This document shows, in pieces, positions 12,927-24,916 of a stretch of DNA of 64,000 nt. Numbering within the stretch: position 1 is the stretch's first letter; each line of letters begins with the position of its first letter. This stretch comes from Anaspis maculata (lineage: Eukaryota; Arthropoda; Insecta; Coleoptera; Scraptiidae): assembly GCA_949128115.1 (NCBI GenBank), contig OX421961.1, positions 108,050,363-108,114,362 on the forward strand, in the 5' to 3' direction. The position numbers were made by a program, and so were the translations under genes. The notes below the pieces were generated by a model. The model was not told where the DNA came from, made no database searches, and saw only the letters and a list, made by a program, of their open reading frames with translations.

Positions 12927-13780
12927 CCATAGCGTTGAGTAAAAATCTAGACAAGAGGCGCCATGGCAACTCTTTGTCATATACTTTACCATATTATGTC
13001 ATTTCATGGCGGCAGCCATCTTGAATGTCGCAATTACAGTGCAGACGCGACGCGCGCAAACCGCAAATGTGAAATTCATGTGCTAAACATAACTCCCATC
13101 ATTTTCTTATTTGGAGAAAATCAGAAACCAGAGCCACAAAAAAAAAACAGAATGAGAATAGCAGAATGCTGTTTTTTTGTTTATTAAGTCTGCTTCGTAA
13201 TGGCAGTCCGAGCGTGGCGCCATCTACCAGTCATCATTACAAGTTTTATTCCGTGCTATTGTCTATAGTTCGGTACACATGACGCCACGACATATGCAAC
13301 TTCTTAAGCCAGCTTTGCATCAGCGGATGATTTTTCGATAAGAGTTTTTATAAATAGTGAAGTAGGTACTGCGGAAGGCTTTTGCTCTGATGTTAGTTTA
13401 CCTTTTATTTCTGGAAATTCTTCAGGATAAACCGGCAGTTCTAACTTCCTTATGTGGGTCACAGCACTCACAGGCTTACAGCAAGTGAAATGATTGGTGC
13501 TCTGTGTGCCTTGTCAAAAACATCATGTGTCAGAAACCTCACCATTGGTGATTTTTGTAATTTTCAACTCAACGTCCAGAGCACGTCCAGAGCACAGAAT
13601 ATAAATTAAAAGCGACACTTCACAGGGTGATTCAGGTGTTACTTGTTAGGCCATATAAATTTTTCTATAGTCATCAAAGTCACTTAGGTATTGATATTCT
13701 GTGGTCATAGTTAGAGAATTCAAAAGGAAATAGGTTTCGCCATCCTGTTCAAAAAAACATAGTCAGTAATAATATAACAA
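12927..13780. other. No gene recognised
   Basis: Mixed AT-rich and short GC-rich sequence. A 12-bp direct repeat (ACGTCCAGAGCA, near 13573) is the only local structure I notice. Confidence 0.45.
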
Positions 13781-13929
13781 GTGGTATGATTATCATCTAT
13801 GATAATTTTGAATGGAATCGTGCCTGCAGATTCAACGACTGTGGAGCACTGCGGTAGCAGTGCGTAGCAGGAGCTGCATGTGCAGCATCGATTCCATGAG
13901 AAAATATCATCGATTATTAATCATACCAC
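13781..13929. mobile_element. MITE, about 149 bp, GTGGTATGATTA ends
   Basis: GTGGTATGATTATCATCTAT at the left pairs with AATCATACCAC at the right, and ATGGAATCG pairs with CGATTCCAT inside, giving arms of about 45 bp around a GC-richer centre. A decayed relative lies near 17985-18110, which shares ATCGATGATAT, TTTTCTCATGGAATCGATGC and GCAGTGCTCC. Confidence 0.65.
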
Positions 13930-14337
13930 GAGTTAAATTTAACAAGACTATATAACAAAGTGGAAAAATTGAATTGTACACTTACATTAGACATTTCAAG
14001 GCAAATCTAAGGTTCACCCTTGGGTTCACCTATTTAGTGTCTATAGGCATTACAAAAAAGCAATTCAAAGATTCGTCCATCGTAAGTAAAGCGTATTTCA
14101 TGGACATGATTTTCCATGTTACGAGCAGATCCCATGTAAATCCACCCAATGTGACATTTCTCTGATCTGAATGCCTGTGTCAACGCCAACACCACAGACG
14201 AATGCTGTACTGTATATATTTTGTACAAGAACCCCTTTTTGGGGTGAGTAATCACGTTTTAAACTCTTTCATTAGTATCCCATTAGTATTTTTAGCGCAC
14301 TTTCCCAAAAAATGGGAAAAAGGCGCTTTCAGCTTCA

Positions 14338-14497
14338 CTTTGTCCGTCCGTCCGTCCGTCTGTCCGTCCGTCCGTCTGCCCGTCCGTCTGCCCGTCCGTC
14401 TGCCCGTCCGTCTGTCCGTCCGTCTGTCCGTCCGTCTGTCCGTCCGTCTGTCCGTCCGTCTGTCCGTCCGTCTGTCCGTCCGTCTGTCCGTTTGTCT
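14338..14497 (+). repeat. (GTCC/GTCT)n microsatellite with 12-bp periodicity
   Basis: About 160 bp of GTCY tetranucleotides. After an irregular start they settle into a 12-bp unit: GTCTGCCCGTCC about three times, then GTCTGTCCGTCC repeatedly. Open frames on both strands (SVRPSVRP..., TDRRTDRR...) are by-products of the repeat and not genes. Confidence 0.95.
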
Positions 14498-14519
14498 GTA
14501 CCCGGAATAACTCCTCATT

Positions 14520-15330
14520 GAACATGTTTCGAAGTGATACAACTAGGAGAATCACGCCTCAACGAAAAAAGATATCAATGTGGTGCAAACGCCAATGAAA
14601 TGCGTACGTGTCCACCATCTAAAGTTGACCAACAATTTTTGTCACTTGGCCGCCATCTTTGATCCGCCATTTTGAATTTCTCTGGAAGTGGTCCGATTTG
14701 AGTGAAATGCAGACGATGTGAACTTCATCAGGATACATCCAATTTTTAACAATTGATGCCCCGACGCCATCTTGTATTCTCACTATTGAACATGTTTCGA
14801 AGTGATAGAACTAGGAGAATTATGCCTCAACGAAAAGAGATAGATATCGATGTGGTGCAAACGCCAATCGAATGCATACGTGTTCACAATATAAAGTTGA
14901 CCAATTATTTTTGTCACTTGGTCTCCATCTTTGATCCGCCATTTTGATTTTCTCTGAAAGTACTAGTCCAATTTGAGTGAAATTTGCAGGTGATGTGAAC
15001 TTCATTAGGATACATTCAATTTTTGACAATCGATGCCCCGCCGCCATCTTGTATTCTCCATAATTATCAAACATTTTTCAAAATGATAGAACTAGGAGAA
15101 TTATGCCTCAACGAAAAGAGATATCGATGTGGTGCAAATGCCAATCAAATGCATACGTGTTCACCATACTACATCTGACCAATGATTTTTGTCACTTGGA
15201 CGTCATCTTTGGTCCACCATTTTGAATTTCTCTGAAAGTGGTCCGATTTGAGTGAAATTCACAGGCGATGTGAACTTCATCAAAATACATCCGATTTTGG
15301 ACAAATGATGCTCTGCCGCCATATTGAAAT
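14520..15330 (+). repeat. Tandem core repeat, about 270-bp unit, three copies
   Basis: Units begin at 14520 (GAACATGTTTCGAAGTGATA), 14788 and about 15069, with periods of about 268 and 281 bp. Each unit contains GTGGTGCAAA, GTCACTTGG, CGCCATCTT and TGATGTGAACTTCAT-like blocks. Units one and two are very similar; the third is more diverged. There is no coding signal. Confidence 0.9.
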
Positions 15331-15590
15331 TTCTTATCACTCAACGAATTTCATGGAGCTTGGGACTTACTTTTGTTTCGTATGATCATTATTAGGTACT
15401 CTCCAGCCAAATTCCAACATCCTGCCGTCATCTTGGCCGGCATATTGAAATCTCTAATTAGTGGAACGATTTTCATGGAACTTTGAACTTACCCTTGTCT
15501 ATAGTAGGTACGATCATTTTGATTTTAAAGCCAAATTTCATGATTCTGACGCTATTTTGGCCGCCATATTGAAATTTCTCTCCTAAAATA
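15320..15590 (+). repeat. Short tandem repeat, about 105-125-bp unit, three copies
   Basis: CGCCATATTGAAATTTCT recurs at about 15318, 15440 (GGCATATTGAAATCTCT) and 15561. The first two are followed by a TTTCATGGA(G/A)CTT(G)GGA/GAA block. The motif CGCCAT(C/A)TTG also occurs in the preceding larger units, so these may be shortened derivatives. Confidence 0.65.
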
Positions 15591-15668
15591 ACGGTTGAAC
15601 CCTAAATAACATCTTGCATTCACTATTTCACCATTCACTAATCTTTCAAAAAGGAAGGGCGCTACTGA

Positions 15669-15686
15669 GCCTCATGCCCATGAGGC
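15669..15686 (+). repeat. 3' terminal hairpin of the HINE copy A
   Basis: GCCTCATG-CC-CATGAGGC forms a perfect 8-bp stem with a 2-nt loop, 8 nt upstream of CTTG. A stem-loop just inside the 3' end is a recognised feature of Helitron/Helentron elements. The copy at 63223-63234 has a changed but still paired stem. Confidence 0.8.
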
Positions 15687-15697
15687 ATATTCGCTTG

Positions 15698-18600
15698 TTT
15701 ATGTATTTTCAACAGTTAACATTCAAAATAAAAGTTAACCTCGAACTGAAATCAATCTGACAGGAGGTCAACAAGCCGAAATCGGTGATAAATTCAATTG
15801 TTTTTTTATCATCACTGTGATATCCTCTTGCTACCCCGAATCCGTGCATCTCATTGGCTGAAACACAGTCCAGTTACCTATACGTTATATAGTCACAGTG
15901 ATATTTCTGACATACTTGATTATTTCAAAAACACACAGTTTGACAAGCGTCATTCAAAATCTCTGGGTGGAGTGGGTGTTCTGGGGTGAATCTCTCAGCT
16001 ATAAACCAAGTACATTGGCATATATTCCATCAATTTGATTTAGAAATTGTTGAAAACTTGAAATTTTAAAATGAAGAATGAAGCTAAGTTCTGCAACTTT
16101 CGCAGGTTCTGCCGCGGCACGTCCGCAAATGTTGATGATTAACAACATTGATTTCAGAGTCACACAAAACTTGAAACTGTATGAGCTGCATGATGCAAAA
16201 CTTTCTTTTATGCATGAGTCGAATACTTTACTTGTGAGAAGCCATTGAAATTGTGACATTACTAAAAAAAAAACACCTGTTCTGTTCTGATTCTCTTTTA
16301 CATTTTTGTGAATTGCTCAATTGCAAGTCGAGAAATTGGAAGAATGTGACGATTCTAAGAGTAAAATAATAAATAGTCCAATGTCCTGTTTAGCACGATA
16401 TGAGTGGAGATAGGTAATAAATGAGTGTTCTCACAGAACTTTCCCGATCATTAGCGTTCAGTGTTCAAGTGCGAAATCTGAAACATATTGCAGAACAAAC
16501 AATATCCGTCTTTTTGATGGCCCCGCCTAGTGTTGGTCGGTAGATATCTACGAGTCGAGTATGCAAGGACCACACAGCTTGAGGCCATATGCAACTAATA
16601 AAATTCTGCCACAGTAAAGATGCAACAGCATGGCTAAAAAAAATGAAAAAAGACAAATTCCTGTTGGCACACTTTTTATAGCATACCTTATAGGAGTGGC
16701 AGTCATTGTTTCAAAAAGACTAACGCACGGACCCTCGTATAATGAAATTTCTATTTTGGCAACGATAAGAGTGCTCAAAAAAAAAACCTCCGAGTTTTGG
16801 AATAAAGAAAGTAGAATGACTCGGAAGATCTCTTTTTGACATTTCATAACTTCAAAAATAACAGTCGGAGAATTCTTTATTATTTTTTGTGGGCTTCATA
16901 GAAGATTCCACACCTGTAGTATTGTTCTGGTGCGCCATTTCGGCATCATTCTGTCTACTTACCTACTGTTTTAGTCTCATAGAAACCTCTCGAGTGCTAT
17001 ATGCTATGGTAAGTTGCCCACAAGAAGTATTATTCCTGAAAAAGATACAGTGTCAATCTTCAAAAGAAAATCATTAATATACAAGTGATAGACATACCAC
17101 TGATATACCTAGTTCGATACATAAATGAAATAATAGGTACCTACACTATCTAAACAAGTACTTTGAAACTTAGTTAGGTACTTAAAGAATAATGATAATA
17201 ATATTGTTTCTGTGATTGCTGGTCACTGGTGATAATGGGGTCGTATAAAAGCAAGATACACCTTACATTGTATAGAAAGTGGATAAATGAGAGAATAACA
17301 TTGGAAAATTGAGTGAGGTTTTTTTTATAGAAATATTTTGTTTTCTTTTAAATCCAAAAATTATTTTTTATTGAAAATCCAAAATCCATAAATTATTGAT
17401 TTTGGAAATTCCAATAGGCTCAAACCGAAGTACATCCTTGTAGCCTAAATCCTAAATGGTGGACCTGAATGGTGAGATTCTGTCAAAGGAATAAACCCAC
17501 CAAGGATTGATTCCGCAACGCTTATTTTACCAATTCATTTCCGTCCTTGGCAGGGCGCGGATAAAGTCATATTCTCTCATTGATTGTGAAAGAATGGCGT
17601 CACTTCATGAGACAAACTTATGCATAAAGCGGTAAAGTGAGAGAGACAGAAACGTACACTTTGGACTGACTAAATGGGCTTATTCGTGCATCAAGAAGTG
17701 AGAAGAGAAATGCACACTCTTGGAATATGGCTGGCTAGCGAGTGATAAGACTGATAAGTTGTTTTGGAGGTGTTCCAAAAAAATCTGTTTTTATTCTCGT
17801 AAATTATGCAGAATTCAAAACTTCAGACAAATTCTGCCCTTTCTAATGGTATATTTAACAAGTCCATGACTTGATTTTTATTTTTCTTCATTCATTGGTT
17901 TTGATGAGGCGTCGCGTCGGTACGAACTTTTCATTGATTCCAAGTTAGAAAACTCTATTCTCATCTCGGGCTATGAATAATAATAATCGATGATATCTAT
18001 CGATTTCTATTCTATATTCTATTTTATTCGATAATATTTTCTCATGGAATCGATGCTGCACATTTAACCATCTTATCGCAGTGCTCCGAGAACACTTAAG
18101 GGGTGGTATAGTGTTTTCAGCTTTGAGATCATAACTCATAATCCATAATATTCCTTGAAAAGTTATTGTAGAACTTATTGTATTACTATACTATCATCTT
18201 CCACCATATTTCACTATTCATCCTCTCATTAAGCACGTCCACCATTTTTACACAAAACTTCTTACTAAAGTGCAGCACCTCCACCATAAATCAAAGGTGG
18301 GTTCGTCGCTTGATCGCATTCTTCGAGACATTTGTCTTGTTTTTTTGTTGGTACAACTGTAATATAGTATAAGCAGACCTTTTAATCAAGCCCTGGTATC
18401 ATTCACCGTTTGCCTCAGCTGTAAATTGCATTATGAAACTTGCAAACGAAATAGTGAGCTCAGCGGTAAAACAGAAAAATATGGAAAAATTGCAACAACC
18501 ACCTCAGTTTAAAATAAAAATAAAACCATCAAGGTATTATTTTGAATTTGTGCAGATAAATTTTCATAAAATAGACCATTTTGAAGACCAATAATAATAA

Positions 18601-20501
18601 TAATAAATACTTATAAATAATTGAAACCAAATAAGAAACTGCCCGTTTTGGTCAAATACCCGGCACCTCCACCATTGTCGCGGAGTTTGAATATAGACCA
18701 CAGTACCACAGACGATGTTAATAATGCGAAAGGCGGTAATTGTGAAGTGAAAACCGATGTTTATGACCAAACATAGCTGGATTATTGCTTTCCAAACCGA
18801 CACATCTTTATAAAACGATTCATTCCTCGTACCTATTTTGGCAAATTAGGCAAATTCGGCCGTCCCATCGGCGCTCACAACTCCGCGCGCGCATGCTTTT
18901 CCTTTGGCCGGCACTCAACGTTATCAGCGGAGCATCAAGAAGAGGTAATGATGCAGCAAATAAAATGGTTGTTGTAATACATGAATATGTAATGCAGCAA
19001 TGTAGTGATACATTTCGCTCCGCCTTCGATAGAGGATTGGCTCCTTCGTGGTTTACCCCAGGTGGGGAGCTGCCGTGTTGTCTGGCACGCGAACCTGGCG
19101 GACCCCAACGAAACGCTCGCAACTTATCTCTCTATATACGGGGATACAACATGCCAGGACAAATTGCACTTTTTTATTATCAGTATATTGCGCGGTGCAC
19201 GATGGACAAATGCAAAAGTCGAGGGTAACTAACAACATAATGACATAATAACCCGAGGTAATTTGCTCATTTGCATAATTTCCTTTACGTAGATTTTTGC
19301 TTTTCATTTTTCTAATTTTGACTGAAGTATAGGTACATACAACACAGTAGGTAGGTACGTACCCCTCCTCGCTATTATGCTGAAAGAAAAACTGCGCAAA
19401 ATGATATGCTCAAGTTGGAAGTGCGATGGAAGTTTTCAAAGGATAGTAATATATCCTGTGGGTATATAGTTACTGGATACTGGATAGTATTGAACAGAAT
19501 TCTACGAGAAATAACAAACAATTGAATAAGTGTACTGAGAAAACAACATTGCACTGTGATCAGTATGAAGGCTAAGGCATTATACATATAAAACGGAAGC
19601 CCCATAGGCATCAAGCATATTTAATTTTAGTTTTCACTGCAGTGCAATCCTTGTTCTAATACTATTGCAATTGACTTATATATGCATCACGTTCAAACTT
19701 CTACTAGGTATTTTGTGAAATTTTAGCTGTTGGTTCACCATGCAACTAGTACACCATGTCACTAGTATAGTACTTCTTATTATGGACATCTGATGCCCGC
19801 TGATGCAACCTTTCCGTGTACCTATCTGGGTATAGCTCAATTCTCGCTATATACAATACTTAATAAAAGTTTGTACCTAGCCACTAATTAGCCGTATAAT
19901 TACTTGGTATTCATAATTTGTATGTTGTTTGCCAACAACTTGTGTAACGATGCATTCCCTGTTTTCCAAAACAATTTCTCTTCCAGTGTCACCAAGTTCT
20001 TCGAAAGAAAGCGCTCTTCATTTTTGCAGACTATACCCACACATAAAACTTCAAACTCAATCCGAAATACTTTTGGTGTCGATTTCATTCAAGTTTCATC
20101 ACTGATTATTGGAATTACCTAACCTAGTTCACGCTGCTGTTTTTGTTGTTGCCATCTGATAGATTTGATGAAAAATACCTTGTTATACATATAGACCATC
20201 ATCCAGTTGAATAATTTCTTTGAGCAATCAAAATGTAATGAGAGTAAAAACCGGTTATCAATATACTCACTGTTCAACTTAATTGCTCATTGCAACTGTT
20301 ATTAGCTTTAATATATTTCATTTAACACAAAAAATTATGACATTTGCGATTTAAAGAAAAAAAAAACAACATTTGGCCATCTATCCCTGACCTAATGCGG
20401 GTGAGATGACACACCAGGTGCGGACGACGCTCATTTCATAGCAAAAACATGGAAGTAAACTGTCAATAACAACAATAGAACAAAGTACATACATATTAAA
20501 C
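15698..20501. other. Gene-poor stretch
   Basis: No supported gene. Minor features are a decayed relative of the 13.8-kb MITE (about 17985-18110), a short AAT run at about 18588-18606, and a CpG-rich low-copy segment at about 18850-19230. The last has overlapping open frames on both strands (147 codons +, 100 codons -). Openness in several frames at once argues for GC composition and against a gene. Confidence 0.45.
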
Positions 20502-20503
20502 TA

Positions 20504-22037
20504 CGCAACACTCAAAGCGTCGCCGTCGTTCTCGAAAAATTTGCCCTTTTTGAATTTGATGTAACTTTGGATTGCAACTACCAAATTGAATTCAGTTTGG
20601 AGTATTTTTTAGCACATTTTTTCAGCTATCAGTCCGTTGTTTTTCAAAACATCAGATATTTCACATGAAGTTTGTACAGGGTGTTGAGTAAACCAGTGCA
20701 AATTTTCTAAACCGTCAAGAAGCCCTCGTTTGGAAAATGATTTTTTTTTCCTTGAATTTCAACCACAAATATACCGAGGTAGGCCTTGAAGAACGGGATG
20801 ATGTTTGAACTTTCCGCTTATCTCCTTTAGTTACAGGGTGAACACAAAAAATCATCTTTGTGGTTTTGCAGTGATAACTTCTTTCCTCGTCAACCGATTT
20901 TGAAAATTTGCAGCTCATATTGAAGCTGAAACTTAAGGTAAATAGACCTGAGGACCAGAATAGACTCGAGACAAACTGTCAGAGCTAAAAGTTTCATAAA
21001 GGGTGGCCCAAATCTGAAACGCCGCGCCGTCGACAGCTCGTTTGGGAGAAGGATTTGGTGAAGAAAACCGTTTCACAGCCCGTTTAGGAGAAGGATTTGG
21101 TGAAGAAAACCGTTTCTTTTGGGGGAAATAATTTATTCTGAAGACTGAAGACGTTGGGTTTTTCTTGCCTGCCCTAGCCAAGAATTGTAGGTTAATGAAT
21201 ACAATTACAAATTTATGTTCAAGAAAAAAAACAGCCTCTTGATCACCTAAAAATGGTCGTAACCAACACTACAAAATCAAAACAATGAGTAATAGACAAA
21301 CCAGTCTAGGTAATTCATTGTTTTGATTTTTGTAGTGATGGTTACGATCAATATTAGGTGAACATGGGGCTGTTTTTCCTTCTTGAACATGCAGTTGTAA
21401 TTGGATTCCTTCATCTACAATTCTTCACTAGGACAAGCAAGAAAAACCTTAACGTATTCAGAATAAATGATTTCTCCGAAAGAAATATGACTTTCACCAA
21501 ACCCTTCTCCCAAACGGGCTGTCGACGGCTTTTCAGATCTGAGGCATATTTTATGGAACTTTCAATTCTGACAGTTTGTCTTGAGTCAGCTTTGACTAAG
21601 GTGTTTTTACCTAAAGTTTCAGCTTCAATATGAGTCGCAAATTTTCAAAATCGGTTAACGACGAAAGAAGTTGTCGTTGCATAACCAAAAAGATGATTTT
21701 TTGTGTTCACCCTGTAAAAAAAAGTGATAAGCGAAAAATTCAAGCAACATCCTGTACTTAAAGGCCTACCTTGGCATCTTTGTGGTTGAAATTCAAGAAA
21801 AGAGGAATCTTTTTTGAACGGGAGCTTCTTGACGGTTTAGAAATTTTGCACTGTCTTATTAAACACCCTGTACAAACCTTAAATGAAGGACATAGTGTCT
21901 TGCGAAACCACGGACTGATAGCCAAAGGATTAAATCAGCGAATACTTCAAACAGAATAAAAATTTATGGTAGCAGTCCAAAGTTACATCAAATTCAAAAA
22001 GGGCTAAATTTTCGAGAACGACACTTTGAGTGTTGCG
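20504..22037. mobile_element. 1.5-kb foldback element, TIR CGCAACACTC, TA flanks
   Basis: CGCAACACTCAAAG at 20504 is mirrored at 22037, with TA on both sides (20502-20503 and 22038-22039). The arms stay aligned for about 750 bp to a centre near 21300, where CAAAACAATGA and its inverse flank a roughly 20-nt loop. A second pair of transposon-like ends, CAGGGTGTTGAGTAA and TTAAACACCCTG (20677 and 21870), also with TA beside them, sits inside both arms. Frames in the arms share a TSKK-N-x2-VFR-IND-like string with the 42.3-kb copy, so the arms may derive from coding sequence. The domain is unrecognised. Confidence 0.8.
21033..21115 (-). repeat. About 42-bp tandem duplication inside the left foldback arm
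   Basis: GGAGAAGGATTTGGTGAAGA followed by AAACCGTTT occurs twice in a row, while the right arm (near 21490-21530) has it once. The duplication is therefore younger than the arms. In the minus-strand frame it gives a repeated FSSPNPSPKRAV. Confidence 0.85.
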
Positions 22038-22976
22038 TATAGTTTAGAAAGACAAAATTATCAATAATCAGTCATGTGAAGTTAGTTTATACCCAATTTT
22101 GTTTGTAGTTTTCTTCTGGGATTATCTTTGGCCGATTTTTAAATGCAAACCTGGTTATTTTGTACAGCACGAACAGAGTTTTCTGAATTGTGTATCACTA
22201 ATCAAGATGGCCAAGATCAGAAAGTCACTTTTTTTTCAGACAGGTTTGGGTTCGCCACTTGATCTCATGTTGGGGTCTCTGGAAGAAAAGTTTTATTACA
22301 CCTACTGATGCACCAGAAATGTATCGCAGCCCTGGAACTTTTCATCACGGCAAAAGACTGAGGTATCGGTAGCCTAGCCACCTGTTGATTTTTTTTGTAA
22401 TATTCCCTGGATTCTAATAACCGAAAATTATATAGAAGACAAAACGGCGAAAGAAAAACTTTTCTCGCATGTCTTCAAAAAACACAGAGAATGTTGAAAT
22501 TTTGATTGAATTTAAGTTCGGGCGATCAATAGTGGGAAATACCTTGTACTTTTATAGTTAGCATGCCCACTTTGCATGTATGTTGCTGATTGATACCGCA
22601 TCTTCGACCAGTCTGGAAGTGGAGACATCGGCGCAGCAAATCGTGCAGACACTTTATACAGAGTAGATTTTTTTTAATCATAAATCGTGAGCCATAAACA
22701 GTGAACGTATGTAAACTACGATGTTGATGATTTATTTCATTCTCATGCAGCGGCTGCAAACAGATGAAGAATATCATGAGGCGTTTCCGAAATATACGCT
22801 GAAAGAAGTGATTTTTTTTCTTTCAGTAAATCAGTTGTTTTACCAGGCCAGAAACCAGGCCCTGAAGTCCCTCAACTGGTGGCAATCATGATCAAATTGA
22901 ACTTTAAATCTATAAGATGTTTGCGTCATTATAATCCACATTATTTTGCAATGTCAGTTATCCAATTTGATCATTA
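22038..22976. other. No gene recognised
   Basis: AT-rich, without clear repeats. A loose inverted match (ATCAAATTGAA near 22892 and TCCAATTTGATCAT near 22960) borders the transposase relic that follows and may be the remains of its 3' end. Confidence 0.4.
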
Positions 22977-23620
22977 TCAGTCAAGTGGTGCTCTTTTGGC
23001 AAACAGTTTGACAAAAAGTTTTTTTGATTTTTGTGAAAAAGGCAAAAAAGACTGGCCAGGAAAAATATTCAGATTTGAAGATGCGAGTGAGTCATTATCT
23101 TGCTTGCTTTCCCCTTCACTCTTATAGCAGCTCCAGAATACCTTAACATGTTTTCCATCAACCTCCGCAAACATCCCTGAACGAAATCGCCACGCATTCT
23201 TGAATAAATGCATGCTTAAGCTCTTAGAAACTGTATAGCAGGAATGACGTTCCTTTGTCCCACCTTTCGACAGAGATAGTCCCATACATACACGTTTGAT
23301 TGGATTCAAGTCGGGGCTAAATGTGGGCCAGTAAACTGGAACGTTCGTCTCTGCAAGGTAATCGGTAACTACCCCTTTGAAGTGAAGACATTCGGTATCG
23401 TGCATAAGTACACACCCATGACCTACACGTGGGGGAGTAATTCAGGATAAATTCACGTAAAATGTTTCTAATGTATGCTTCAACGGTCCCTGTATTCACT
23501 ATCTCTGTAGCTCTTCAAATTTCAAAGCCAGGTTGAGATTTGCCTGAGCGCATTAAAATTGAACTATATCCCTAGTTGGGACATGTTTAGGGCGACCAAC
23601 CAAAAAAATCGTTTTAGGGT
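22977..23620 (-). pseudogene. Decayed Tc1-like transposase (C-terminal half)
   Basis: On the minus strand, NTGTVEAYIRNILREFI (about 23500-23450) leads to a catalytic-site remnant LMHD (near 23405) after a frame change, then YWPTFSPDLNPIKRV. The last follows the Tc1 pattern W-P-x2-SPDLNPIE-x-V, and the expected catalytic glutamate is now lysine. Upstream reading frames are broken and the N-terminal DNA-binding region is not visible. The family normally cuts and pastes DNA at TA sites. This copy cannot be active. Confidence 0.75.
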
Positions 23621-24300
23621 AGGTTCTGATGTCAAAATATTGGGTCATTTTGTCACTCCAGTTGTTAAAATCGATAAATATTTTGTCTCTAAAGCGGATC
23701 TTGAATGTTTTTCCCTAAAAAAGTCTAAATTCTGTTTGTATACGTCAAGTCGACAAATGCCACTCTAACAGACGAGAGGGTGGCCGTAATCTTCAGTCAC
23801 ACGATGAATTTTGAGTTTTGACAAAGGGTCTATTGAGTTCTGTAGTCATTCTCATTTACCTGGGGTCCTCAAGGCGCAAGTTTACCTATATTGGCCGTCA
23901 TTGGGTCAAGCTCATGCAACCGGTCCTATCGATGAAGCACTTCCGGTTAAACAGTCAGTTGAACTGGTGAGCTTGTATACTTGAAGCTCTGCGAACGAGC
24001 TGCGAGCAAAGGGAACCGCCTATATGAGTGGCTTTATATGGTAGAATATTCTTTTAGGAGCTGCATACTGACTTGATACTGGTAAATAGAGGAGCAGTTC
24101 TCTTCTATCCTAGCGCCTTTTTTGCTCCGATCCATCGCGTATGCTACAATTGAAGACATTGATAAGTGAGAAGTCGCTTTTAAAACAAAACAAAAAAATT
24201 CACGGTAGGAACCAAAATCTCACTGGAACAAAATGTATTAGTAGATTTTTTCCTATAGTTATATTATATAGTTTGGATCGGGTGTGATAGGGTAGGTATG
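23621..24300. other. No gene recognised
   Basis: Sequence beyond the Tc1 relic. The 5' part of that element may continue into it, but I cannot read it. No other structure is visible. Confidence 0.35.
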
Positions 24301-24916
24301 AGGCAGGAGTCACACTGGAGCCACCCACTACCACCCACTGCCACCCACTACCATCACCAAAAATTGACCAAAAACCATTGACCCATTGATTTGACCAAAA
24401 ATCAAACGCACGCAATGTAATGGCGCTGGTCACATTGCAACCACCCCTTGCTATCACCGGCGACCACTTGTTTGAAATTTCCAACGTGGTGATCGGTGGC
24501 TCAACGCGCATACACAAACAACCTTCCTCACTGCCAAACTAATAGTTACATTTCTTTTCTAGGGATTTTTCGTTCTGTATAGTGGCTACACGATAATTAT
24601 TGATTTTTATTGCCATGGCTTTACCGACTGTGTGTATATCTCTCTTCCATACTGCTTCCATAGGCCCTTCCCTTCTCTCTTGGTGTGTACTGTATGATAT
24701 TTGCACAAACAAACGAATCAATCTCAGCACTAGTGTCATGAGCTAAGCGCTGTAAGGTTGGCAACATGAGAAGTGACAATTGATATGTCAAATTCAGGAG
24801 GGGGAAACGGTGGTCAGCGGTGGCTCAGTGAGACCATAGCCGATTATTTTGCTTGGTGGTAGTGGGTGGTCGTGAGTGGTAGTGGGTGGTAGTGGCTCCA
24901 GTGTGACTGCTGCCTA
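24301..24916. mobile_element. 616-bp MITE with CCACCCACTA subrepeats in its ends
   Basis: AGGCAGGAGTCACACTGG at 24301 is mirrored by CCAGTGTGACTGCTGCCT ending at 24916. Inside each end come several copies of a CCACCCACTA/CCACCCACTG decamer, then less similar sequence including GTCACATTGCAACCACC. Internally repetitive ends suggest a foldback-like MITE. No target duplication is evident and no coding sequence is present. Confidence 0.8.

Larger units (their letters stand above)
14294..15697 (+). mobile_element. DINE-1/Helentron-like non-autonomous element (HINE), copy A
   Basis: The 5' end AGCGCACTTTCCC (14294) is mirrored near, not at, the 3' end by GAAGGGCGCT (about 15653-15662). A perfect hairpin and CTTG then follow at 15694-15697. 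Between these lie a long GTCC/GTCT microsatellite (14338-14497) and a tandem-repeat core (about 14520-15590). A 5' block, GTCY microsatellite, tandem core, asymmetric inverted ends and a 3' stem-loop is the layout known for Drosophila DINE-1 and other Helentron-associated INEs. There is no Rep/helicase coding, so the copy is non-autonomous. The same ends occur in the element at 61231-63249. Confidence 0.75.

Noticed and set aside
14202..14555. Open frames on both strands with SVRPSVRP and TDRRTDRR repeats
   Set aside because: They are translations of the GTCC/GTCT microsatellite and occur in several frames at once.
18785..19307. Overlapping ORFs of 147 and 100 codons as a gene
   Set aside because: Long frames appear on both strands in the same GC-rich DNA, which points to composition; no domain is recognisable.
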